Source of the DNA: Clostridiaceae bacterium
Lineage (GTDB): Bacteria; Bacillota; Clostridia; Saccharofermentanales; DTU023
Assembly: GCA_012511735.1 (NCBI GenBank)
Contig: JAAZFK010000269.1
Coordinates: 1 to 5,751 of the forward strand
Reading direction: 5' to 3'
Length of the DNA stretch: 5,751 nucleotides
The position numbers were made by a program, and so were the translations under genes. Below the pieces are notes generated by a model that saw only the letters and a list, made by a program, of their open reading frames with translations, searched no databases and was not told where the DNA came from. Positions within the stretch are counted from its first letter, which is position 1. Each line of letters starts with the position of its first letter. Positions 1-5,521 of this stretch are shown here, in pieces.

Positions 1-1480
1 GCTCCTGACCCTGGTCGGTCAGGGAACCGGCCGGCATGGAGAAATTTTGCGCGGCCAGGATGGCGGAGATCATTTCCTTGGTGAGGACACCGTCCAAAGA
101 CGCCTTCTTCAAGGCCTGATCCCGTGCCTCCTCAAATTCAGCCATTTTCTCATCCAGGATGGTTTCGCCTTCGCTGAGCTTTTCCCTGGCTCTATCCATT
201 TCCAGCTTTAAGACGACTTTTCCGACGGTGAGTTCCTGCTCTTTTTGGCCGAGTTCACCAAGTTTTTGTTCCAGGACCTTCTTGCCATCGGAGAGTTCCT
301 GCTTTTTTTCGTCAAGAGCGGCGAGACCGGATTCGAGCTCGACCAGGCCGGCGGCCAGGAGTTGTGAGGTCTGATCCAGCCCCTCCTTCAGGTTTTCTGT
401 CATCTGCAGGATTTCGTCGGGCTCAAGGGGACCGGTCTCTTGCAGCCTCTCTTCCATGGTCTGCAGCGCCGGCCCCATGGCATCCTTGATCGGCTGGGGG
501 AGATTGCTGATGAGGGCCAGCAAACCGGCTCTTATTTCCCCTTGTTGCTCCAGCCAATCGGCTGCCGCTTCTCCGATATTGTTCTCCAGCTCATCCAGTA
601 AACCTTTAATCGCTTTGATGTTGTTTTCCTGGGCGATCAACTCAATCCGTTTGTCCCGAAGTTCCGCTTCCGCCCGCAAGAGTTCCTTTTCACCGGCCAG
701 GAGCTCATCTTTTGCCTGATCCAGCTGACGTCTGCCCTGACGGATTGCCTGCCCGCCCTGATCCAACCTTGAGGTCTGCTTTTGTTCCTCAGCATCCAGC
801 TTGTCCAAGCCTTCTTCCAGTTCGGAACGGGCGTCCAGAAGCTGATCCTCTGCTTCCGACAGCTCCTTGTCCACCTTGTTGAGCAAACGCTTATTCAAGT
901 CGGTTAACTTGTCGGACTCCAGCAGCACCTCAACGCGCTCTTCCAAAAGGCCCGTGGCAGAAACGGAGGCCAGTCCGGGGATGCTTTCCAACTTGGGGAT
1001 GACGTCTTCTTGTACTTTCTGAGAGATTTCAATCATGTCCATGTCCTGGATGTCGACGGAAGCGATCATGATGGGCAGCATGTCGGGGTTGAGCCGCATC
1101 AGCATGGGTGATCCGATCCCATCCGGCCAGGCTGACTTGACCAGATCCAGAAGACCATTGATTTCGATTGTGGCGGAATCCATATTGGTATCGTTGTTGA
1201 ATTCCAGGATGACGACTGAAGAATTCTCACTTGAAACCGAATTGATGTGCTTGATGTTGCTGACGGTCGCCATGACCTGTTCCAGCGGCTTGGTCACCAC
1301 GACTTCAACTTCCTCAGGGCTTGCTCCCGGGTAGGAGGTCATGACCAGGACATAGGGCAGATCAAAACTGGGGAGAAGATCCGTTTCCAGATTAAGAAAG
1401 GAAATGATGCCCAGAATCAGGACGAGTACGACCGCTACCACCACTGTATAAGGTCTTTTGACACTGAATTTTGCTAGCAC
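1..1480 (-). CDS. RND-family efflux transporter permease with long coiled-coil insertion (partial, N-terminal 493 residues)
   Basis: This is the first 493 codons of an inner-membrane, proton-driven exporter of the AcrB/SwrC (HAE-1-like) RND superfamily; the C-terminus lies beyond the left edge. Residues 1-10 (MLAKFSVKRP) followed by a hydrophobic helix at about 11-30 are the typical RND amino end. Next come the porter-domain signatures PGASPEEVE (51-59), TKPLEQ (63-68) and an SVSSENSSVVILEF stretch (81-94). The porter fold is interrupted at about residue 196 and resumes at about 463 with LTKEMISAILAAQN, which matches the helix following the PN2 strand in AcrB. The intervening ~265 residues are E/L/K/Q-rich heptads. 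The GTG start at 1480 follows GAGAGG by about 10 nt; a TTG six codons upstream, directly after a stop, is a weaker alternative. The gene has its own leader with a TetR-type operator. Substrate unknown; lipophilic drugs, surfactants or lipids are usual for the family. Family assignment is firm, role inferred. Confidence 0.93.
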   Translation of the reverse strand, partial: MLAKFSVKRPYTVVVAVVLVLILGIISFLNLETDLLPSFDLPYVLVMTSYPGASPEEVEVVVTKPLEQVMATVSNIKHINSVSSENSSVVILEFNNDTNMDSATIEINGLLDLVKSAWPDGIGSPMLMRLNPDMLPIMIASVDIQDMDMIEISQKVQEDVIPKLESIPGLASVSATGLLEERVEVLLESDKLTDLNKRLLNKVDKELSEAEDQLLDARSELEEGLDKLDAEEQKQTSRLDQGGQAIRQGRRQLDQAKDELLAGEKELLRAEAELRDKRIELIAQENNIKAIKGLLDELENNIGEAAADWLEQQGEIRAGLLALISNLPQPIKDAMGPALQTMEERLQETGPLEPDEILQMTENLKEGLDQTSQLLAAGLVELESGLAALDEKKQELSDGKKVLEQKLGELGQKEQELTVGKVVLKLEMDRAREKLSEGETILDEKMAEFEEARDQALKKASLDGVLTKEMISAILAAQNFSMPAGSLTDQGQE

Positions 1481-1511
1481 GAATCGATCGCCTCTCAATC
1501 AATCAGGATCC

Positions 1512-1527
1512 GACCGACTGGTCAGTC
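1512..1527. promoter_or_regulatory. Probable TetR/AcrR-type operator controlling the RND gene
   Basis: The 16-bp sequence GACCGACTGGTCAGTC fits the dyad GACnGACnnGTCnGTC exactly, and every n position keeps purine/pyrimidine symmetry. Interleaved GAC/GTC half-sites of this kind are typical of operators bound by TetR/AcrR-family repressors of efflux genes. It lies 32 bp upstream of the RND start codon and just downstream of a possible -10 box, where a bound repressor would block initiation or early elongation. No TetR-family gene lies in the window, so the repressor must be encoded elsewhere, possibly beyond the left edge. The symmetry is read directly; the protein family is inferred. Confidence 0.65.
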
Positions 1528-1537
1528 AACAAGCATC

Positions 1538-1543
1538 ATCTTA
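1538..1543 (-). promoter_or_regulatory. Possible -10 box of the RND promoter
   Basis: On the minus strand this reads TAAGAT, four of six matches to TATAAT. It would place the transcript start near 1531, so the dyad at 1527-1512 would cover about +5 to +20. No good -35 box lies at 16-18 bp; the best nearby hexamer (TTGATC) is only 11 bp away. The position relative to the operator is the main support. Confidence 0.3.
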
Positions 1544-1578
1544 ACACAGGGGGAGATCAATCGGGAACAGATTATTTT

Positions 1579-2055
1579 CTAAAGCGGTTTGATGGGCTGG
1601 CAGACATCGACCCAGTCGACGGGCTTGGCCAATCGCTCCAACTCCTCAAGGGTCAGCTCAACCAGGCTGTTGGAACTGCCGGCGCCCGGATAGATAATCC
1701 GGTTCGCCTTAATGGATTGATCCAGGTAAACAGGAACCCCTTCCTTGACGACAAAGGGGCAAACGCCGCCGACCTGGTGACCCGTGTAAGCGGGAACCTG
1801 TTCTGCGGGGATCATGGAGGGCCGCCGATGGAAGCGGGCCTTGAATTTGGGGTTGGAGACTTTCACATTTCCAGCACAGACGACCATGAGGGCTTGCTGG
1901 TCGACCAGGAAGGTCAGGGTCTTGACGATTTGTCCTGTCTCACAGCCAAGCGCCTGCGCGGCCAATTCCACAGTGGCACTGGACTGGGTCAACTCCCTGA
2001 CTCGGTCACCCAGACCGGCTTGATCAAAAAACTCCTTCACCCGACTAAAAGACAT
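1579..2055 (-). CDS. YbaK/ProX-family aminoacyl-tRNA editing-domain protein
   Basis: A 158-residue cytosolic protein of the YbaK/EbsC/ProX superfamily, whose members hydrolyse mischarged aminoacyl-tRNAs (for example Cys-tRNAPro or Ala-tRNAPro) in trans. The whole protein is one domain. Visible signatures are QIVKTLTFL (43-50 region) with the conserved lysine K45, the glycine/proline loop GGVCPF (96-101), the PVYLDQSI segment (108-115) and the terminal AGSSNSLVELTLEEL pattern (125-139). Length matches stand-alone members such as Bacillus subtilis YwhH. The ATG at 2055 is preferred because GGAAGG sits 8 nt upstream and the family fold begins there; the frame stays open to an ATG at 2118, but those extra 21 residues are tryptophan-rich and unlike the family. 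It follows the SdpI gene by 81 bp and may be cotranscribed with it. Which mischarged tRNA it edits cannot be told from sequence alone. Confidence 0.9.
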   Translation of the reverse strand: MSFSRVKEFFDQAGLGDRVRELTQSSATVELAAQALGCETGQIVKTLTFLVDQQALMVVCAGNVKVSNPKFKARFHRRPSMIPAEQVPAYTGHQVGGVCPFVVKEGVPVYLDQSIKANRIIYPGAGSSNSLVELTLEELERLAKPVDWVDVCQPIKPL

Positions 2056-2136
2056 ACTGTTTTCCTTCCATTGGTTCCAATACAACCAGAGCCATGCTAC
2101 CGCAAGGTGATGGCCCATGTCATTGTTTAATGAAAA

Positions 2137-2505
2137 TTACCTTGTTTTCCGCCTGCCCTTTTCATCAAAATTCGCTTTCAAGGCTCTTTCAACCGGGACG
2201 ATGGACAATATCATGAGAACCAGTTGAATAGCCGTCAGGATCAGGCTTACCCGATTAAAAAGCTCGATTGGCTGATTCAGCAAGATGAGCATGAGAATGA
2301 GGGAAGGGATCAGCATAAGAAGTCCCCAACGGATCCAGATCATGCCCATGGTTCTGTTGGCAAAGATCCAGGTGTCGTCGTTGATGGTGGATCGCCGGGT
2401 TCGGTAACCGATCAGATAGTTGATGGATCTTGGCGCCCATCGTCTGAAGATCAAGCCGGTTGCCAGCATGATGGCGGGGATGAGTAATGTGGCTAAGAAA
2501 GGCAT
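2137..2505 (-). CDS. SdpI-family small membrane protein
   Basis: A 122-residue integral membrane protein carrying the SdpI/YhfL-type domain. There are three hydrophobic segments at about 2-20, 53-76 and 86-104. Between the first and second lies the diagnostic motif region 30-51, containing IGYRTRRST and the spaced TWIFANR. The tail has the ERALKANFDEKGRRK pattern (106-120), matching the (T)E..LK..FD..G.RK ending of short family members. SdpI of Bacillus subtilis is an immunity protein against the SdpC toxin that also acts as a signalling receptor; short single-domain homologues like this one are common in Firmicutes and mostly of unknown role. No SdpC-like toxin gene or ArsR-type repressor (SdpR) is nearby, so an immunity function is not supported by context. 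The strongest Shine-Dalgarno match sits unusually far from the ATG (see separate entry). Confidence 0.88.
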   Translation of the reverse strand: MPFLATLLIPAIMLATGLIFRRWAPRSINYLIGYRTRRSTINDDTWIFANRTMGMIWIRWGLLMLIPSLILMLILLNQPIELFNRVSLILTAIQLVLMILSIVPVERALKANFDEKGRRKTR

Positions 2506-2774
2506 GGCTCTTACAGATTCCGCCTCCTTTTTTGTTTTAAAGAGATGATCGTTCCCGGAAAAGCTACCGTCTTCAATTCTACCTCAGACCCTTCATCGGA
2601 GCAGGAATGCAATGATTGCGTGAATCGTGACAGATAATGAGTCGATACATGAAGCGATCGTGGTATCGTTCCATTTATCGTCGTGAGCAAGCAGGAAGGG
2701 ATCCCGCCAGTTATTACACCTTGGTCTAGCAGGTCTTGATCAGGGATCTTCTTCAAGCTTGCCTGTCCTGCCCC
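2506..2774. other. Intergenic spacer with no supported gene
   Basis: This 269-bp stretch separates the lipoprotein and SdpI genes. One minus-strand frame is open from a TTG at 2756 to a stop at 2511, but the predicted 81-residue product is a low-complexity mix of S, T, H and R with no recognisable domain, so no gene is called. The spacer must hold the SdpI promoter if that gene has its own; a lone TAGAAT-like -10 about 75 bp upstream of the ATG has no matching -35. Short dyads (GGGATCCC near 2700, CCCC-TTA-GGGG over the lipoprotein stop) lack T tracts and do not look like terminators. Confidence 0.5.
2523..2530 (-). promoter_or_regulatory. Strong Shine-Dalgarno sequence at unusual distance from the SdpI start
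   Basis: Minus-strand AAAGGAGG is a near-perfect anti-16S match, but its GGAGG ends 17 nt before the SdpI ATG rather than the usual 5-9 nt. No ATG, GTG or TTG lies at the normal distance. The weak TAAGAG directly before the ATG is the only closer candidate. Either initiation tolerates the long spacer, or the Shine-Dalgarno match belongs to a vanished or non-canonical start. Confidence 0.45.
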
Positions 2775-3350
2775 CTAAGGGGAGATCAGCGCTCCTGACT
2801 CGCTGGCCAACTCCCAGAAACGGTCATGGATGGCTCTTTGAGCCCTGTGGTCAATGAAACGCATGGAGTTGTCATAGGCGTAAATACGCTCGCCGGAGGC
2901 ATAGTCGACGAGCAGGCGGGAACCATATCGATCCGGCAGCCCGTTGGTATGTCTGTCGATTCCATTGTATCCGGCCAGCTGGTGCTGTTCGGCCAGTGCC
3001 TGCAGGTCTTTGAGCGCGTCAAGGGGTGCTTCAAACTCCAATGCCAAGGTTTCTGTAAAGCCGTCATACCCTGTCATCCGGCATAAGGCGGTCTGCTCAC
3101 CCGCTTCAATCTCGGCAATAAAATAAAAGTAGCCCTCTTCCTGCCTTTCGTTGAAGCTGAATTCACATTCGAATCGCAAGATTTCCTTTGATTGGATGGT
3201 TTTGGGCGCGTCCCAGGATCTGTCTCTCAAGCCACCCGGCATGTCCTCTTTTTTGATTACGTCTTTTTTAATCACTTCTTTTCCGGCGCAGGAAGTAAGA
3301 AGCGCCAGTATCAGCGCCAGGCCGACAGCTAAAAAGATCACCTTTTTCAT
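2775..3350 (-). CDS. Putative lipoprotein of unknown function
   Basis: A 191-residue protein with a classic lipoprotein signal: MKK, a hydrophobic core at 4-18 and the lipobox LTSC with the acylated cysteine at 21. The mature protein should be tethered to the outer face of the cytoplasmic membrane. A short charged linker with a tandem VIKKD/VIKKE repeat (26-35) is followed by a compact soluble region. The region around 126-160, with GYNGIDRHTNGLPDRYG and then VDYASGERIYAYDNS, resembles a pattern I recall from uncharacterised clostridial secreted proteins, but I cannot attach a named family or function. ATG is well supported by AGGAGG placed 8 nt upstream. It lies downstream of the oxidoreductase terminator, so it is probably transcribed separately. 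Confidence 0.85.
   Translation of the reverse strand: MKKVIFLAVGLALILALLTSCAGKEVIKKDVIKKEDMPGGLRDRSWDAPKTIQSKEILRFECEFSFNERQEEGYFYFIAEIEAGEQTALCRMTGYDGFTETLALEFEAPLDALKDLQALAEQHQLAGYNGIDRHTNGLPDRYGSRLLVDYASGERIYAYDNSMRFIDHRAQRAIHDRFWELASESGALISP
3246..3275 (-). repeat. Tandem 15-bp repeat in the lipoprotein linker, each unit with an A6 run
   Basis: Two adjacent 15-bp units (3275-3261 and 3260-3246 on the minus strand) differ at three positions and encode VIKKD and VIKKE. Each contains six consecutive A residues. The repeat keeps frame and lengthens the charged linker directly after the lipidated cysteine. Confidence 0.75.
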
Positions 3351-3388
3351 CCTTTGCCCCTCCTGTCGCCCAGCTTATCACAAGGGCA

Positions 3389-3417
3389 AAATGAAGAGGG
3401 GGAATCTGGTAAATCAA
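3389..3417 (-). promoter_or_regulatory. Weak candidate promoter for the lipoprotein gene
   Basis: On the minus strand TTGATT (3417-3412) and TCATTT (3394-3389) are separated by 17 bp, between the oxidoreductase terminator and the lipoprotein start. The -35 is fair and the -10 poor, so the call rests mainly on position: the upstream terminator implies that a promoter must lie here. Confidence 0.3.
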
Positions 3418-3425
3418 TGTAAATA

Positions 3426-3462
3426 AAAACGGGCGGGAGATCGTTGGTCTCCCGCCCGTTTT
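3426..3462 (-). terminator. Intrinsic terminator of the oxidoreductase gene
   Basis: A perfect 15-bp inverted repeat, AAAACGGGCGGGAGA paired with TCTCCCGCCCGTTTT across a 7-nt loop, lies 20 bp after the oxidoreductase stop codon. On the minus strand the stem ends in TTTT and continues TATTT, giving a proper U tract. The flanking A run would also make it work on plus-strand transcripts, so it could be bidirectional. Confidence 0.93.
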
Positions 3463-3482
3463 AGGCATGAATTGTTTTAAAC

Positions 3483-5420
3483 TTAGATTTTGAGCGCCAG
3501 GCGATAGCTGGTATGGAAGGCATCAAATATCTTACCCGCGCAGATCGCATCGCCTACCAGGTAAGCTTCCTTACCGGCCGTTTTCAGCTCGTCGTAGAGG
3601 CCTTGTTCAGCCTTAAGACCCAATGCCAGAATGACTGTATCCGCGGAAATCTTTTGGTTGCCTGTCTTTGTCTCGACCATAATCCCATCGTCCAAAACTT
3701 CGGTCAGCCTGGTATCGGTCATGATGCGCATATCGGTTTTAGCGATTCGTTCGCTGTAAGCCAAAAAGTCCGTTACAGCAACGCCATTCATGATTTGCGG
3801 CAAGAGTTCGACCAAGGTCACTTGGTGGCCCCGTTCTGCAAGGTCAAGGGCGGTTTCACTGCCGACCAGACCTCCGCCAACCACAACCACCTTTTTGCCA
3901 ATGGCATCCATCTTGTTGATGGCAGTGAGTGAATCGACCGCAATCGGCTTATCGACACCTGCGATCCTGGGAATAATGGGGGTGCTGCCGGTTGCGCAAA
4001 TCACCGCGTCAAACTGATCCAGATCCTCTATACCCGCGCGTCTTTGCTCGACGGGGATCCCCAGCTTTTTCAGCTGTGTTACCTGGTATTTAATCAGTGG
4101 AAGAATATCTGATTTGAATTCGGGTGCTGCGGCTTCGTTCAGTAGCCCGCCCAGGATGCCCCTTTCTTCAAACAAAGTGATATCGTGTCCCCGAAGTTTT
4201 GCCACACGCGCAAACTCCATTCCGGCAGGCCCGCCGCCGACGACGGCGATTTTGCGGCTTTTGTCCGCGGGCTTGATCTTAAGTTCTCCCTCGCGGCTGA
4301 TCACAGGGTTGAGCGCGCAGGTGACCGCCTTGTAGGTGAAGAAAGTACGCTCCAGGCAGCCTTCATTGCAGCGGATGCAGGGACGGATATCCTCCGGCCG
4401 ATCGGCAGCCGCCTTGGCGGGCCATTCGGGATCCGCCCACAGGGGGCGGCCCAGGCCGACGAAGTCGCCGCCTTCGGTTGTCAAAATCTCCTCTGCGTAT
4501 TTGGGCAAGGTAATGGAGCCTGACGCAATGATGGGTACCTTGACATGCTTTTTGATCTCACGTGCCGCCCAGGCGTTGTGGCAGACCTCGATGGCCATGG
4601 GTGAAACCTGGTGAATCATGGTATGGTGGTCACCGCCTGAAACATGGATGCCATCGATTCCTTCTTTTTCCAATGCCTTTGCCAGTTCAACGGTCTCCTC
4701 GATGGGAAATCCATCCGGCTCGTAATCGGTTCCGCTCAGGCGAATGGTAACGGCAAAGTCAGGACCCACTTTTTTTCTTACATCGCGCAGGATTTCCAAA
4801 TAAATCCGCATGCGGTTTTCCAGGCTGCCGCCATAGAGATCATTTCTTTGGTTGGTTGTCGGCGAGAAAAAGTTGGTAAGCAGATAACCATGGGCGCCAT
4901 GGATCTCTACAATTTCGAAACCGGCTTGTTTGGCGCGTAACGCCGCATCACCGAAGGCATGCACGATGTCCTGTATTTCTTCAATGGTTAAGACATGTGG
5001 CACCGATTGGATCCCGTACTGATCCCAAAGTTTGGGCCAGGGGATGGCGGACGGCCCGCAAATGGGCTGGGTGCCCAGAAACTTCTGGCGGCCACAATGC
5101 TCAATCTGGATGGCGGGCACCGCACCATTTTCGCGGATGCACTCAGCCAGCCAGGCCAGACCGGGAATATGTTCATTGTTGGAGATGCCCAGATGACAAT
5201 GGGCGGATTTTGCGCCGATATCATCCACATAGGCATATTCTACAATGATGCATCCTGCGCCGCCCGCGGCCTGATCGGAGTAGTAGCGAATCGCCCGTTC
5301 CGAAACCGTGCCGTCCATGTTGTTCATGCCTGACGATTGGGGTGCTTTAAGAATGCGGTTTTTGAGTGTCACATTGCCAATTTTGGCGGGGGAACAGAGT
5401 GTTGGGAACATCTTCGACAT
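3483..5420 (-). CDS. 2-enoate reductase-like NAD(P)H:flavin oxidoreductase (Old Yellow Enzyme family, FMN/4Fe-4S/FAD)
   Basis: A complete 645-residue cytosolic enzyme with the architecture of 2-enoate reductase, 2,4-dienoyl-CoA reductase (FadH), BaiCD/BaiH and trimethylamine dehydrogenase. Residues 1-340 form the FMN TIM barrel: QIEHCGR (105-111), HGAHGYLLTNFFSP (174-187, with Y179 aligning with FadH Tyr166), NQRNDLYGGSLENR (190-203), R227, and H265 aligning with the FadH catalytic His252. A 4Fe-4S site follows at C348-X2-C351-X3-C355-X12-C368. The FAD domain starts with GGGPAG (395-400) and E418; an inserted nucleotide-binding fold has GGGLVG (515-520) and E538, an acidic residue favouring NADH. 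GD (623-624) closes the FAD domain. Such enzymes pass hydride from NADH through FAD and Fe-S to FMN to reduce an activated C=C bond; the substrate here is unknown. The ATG at 5420 has only a weak GAAAG-type ribosome site. It is divergent from a Crp/Fnr regulator. Confidence 0.95.
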   Translation of the reverse strand: MSKMFPTLCSPAKIGNVTLKNRILKAPQSSGMNNMDGTVSERAIRYYSDQAAGGAGCIIVEYAYVDDIGAKSAHCHLGISNNEHIPGLAWLAECIRENGAVPAIQIEHCGRQKFLGTQPICGPSAIPWPKLWDQYGIQSVPHVLTIEEIQDIVHAFGDAALRAKQAGFEIVEIHGAHGYLLTNFFSPTTNQRNDLYGGSLENRMRIYLEILRDVRKKVGPDFAVTIRLSGTDYEPDGFPIEETVELAKALEKEGIDGIHVSGGDHHTMIHQVSPMAIEVCHNAWAAREIKKHVKVPIIASGSITLPKYAEEILTTEGGDFVGLGRPLWADPEWPAKAAADRPEDIRPCIRCNEGCLERTFFTYKAVTCALNPVISREGELKIKPADKSRKIAVVGGGPAGMEFARVAKLRGHDITLFEERGILGGLLNEAAAPEFKSDILPLIKYQVTQLKKLGIPVEQRRAGIEDLDQFDAVICATGSTPIIPRIAGVDKPIAVDSLTAINKMDAIGKKVVVVGGGLVGSETALDLAERGHQVTLVELLPQIMNGVAVTDFLAYSERIAKTDMRIMTDTRLTEVLDDGIMVETKTGNQKISADTVILALGLKAEQGLYDELKTAGKEAYLVGDAICAGKIFDAFHTSYRLALKI

Positions 5421-5456
5421 AGGATAGCTCGCTTTCTTTTTTCCTTACCGCTACCG

Positions 5457-5462
5457 TATACT
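5457..5462 (+). promoter_or_regulatory. Possible -10 box for the Crp/Fnr-type regulator gene
   Basis: TATACT matches TATAAT at five of six positions and lies about 60 bp upstream of the regulator start. The -35 at the expected distance (TTCTTT) is poor, as expected if the promoter needs an activator or is weak. Transcription would start near 5469, putting the palindrome at 5479-5498 just downstream, compatible with autorepression. Confidence 0.4.
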
Positions 5463-5478
5463 ATCTGACGAAGGTCAT

Positions 5479-5498
5479 ACTATATCGTGTGATATAGT
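5479..5498. promoter_or_regulatory. Palindromic operator, likely target of the divergent Crp/Fnr-type regulator
   Basis: ACTATATC and GATATAGT form a perfect 8-bp inverted repeat across a 4-bp spacer (GTGT). The inner ATATC-N4-GATAT has the same 5-4-5 geometry as Fnr (TTGAT-N4-ATCAA) and CprK (TTAAT-N4-ATTAA) sites but a different half-site. It lies between the two divergent starts, 59 bp upstream of the oxidoreductase ATG and 23 bp upstream of the regulator GTG. Its left half also contains TATAGT on the minus strand, which could itself be a -10. Symmetry and position are seen; the binding protein is inferred. Confidence 0.65.
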
Positions 5499-5521
5499 CG
5501 GGTCGAAAGAGGGAAGCGGTG

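Noticed and set aside
2069..2082. ATTGG-TT-CCAAT dyad upstream of the YbaK-family gene
   Set aside because: Only 5-bp arms, overlapping the leader just ahead of the ribosome site; too short to support an operator call.
2056..2118. Longer start of the YbaK-family gene at 2118
   Set aside because: The 21 extra residues are W-rich and unlike the family; the ATG at 2055 has a GGAAGG ribosome site and fits the usual length.
1471..2130. Long plus-strand open frame of 219 codons across the exporter leader and the YbaK gene
   Set aside because: It is antisense to the well-supported YbaK-family gene, spans the TetR-type operator and leader, and its product has no recognisable domain.
2137..2505. SdpI-family gene as part of an SdpC toxin/immunity locus
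   Set aside because: No toxin, SdpA/SdpB or SdpR-like gene is present nearby, and short SdpI-domain proteins are widespread without such loci.
2511..2756. Minus-strand 81-codon frame between the lipoprotein and SdpI genes
   Set aside because: It starts with TTG, has no recognisable domain and an unusual S/T/H/R-rich composition. It is kept only as a possible coupling leader in the findings.
2506..2774. Possible T-box or other riboswitch leader upstream of the SdpI gene
   Set aside because: No T-box core sequence, no antiterminator/terminator pair and no T-tract hairpin could be found; the AAGGTG...GGCGGG resemblance is superficial.
3268..3468. Minus-strand 66-codon frame over the terminator and the start of the lipoprotein gene
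   Set aside because: It contains the terminator hairpin and overlaps the lipoprotein signal peptide in another frame; the product shows no domain.
3513..5333. Several plus-strand open frames inside the oxidoreductase gene
   Set aside because: All are antisense shadows of a full-length, strongly conserved minus-strand coding region and have no recognisable domains.
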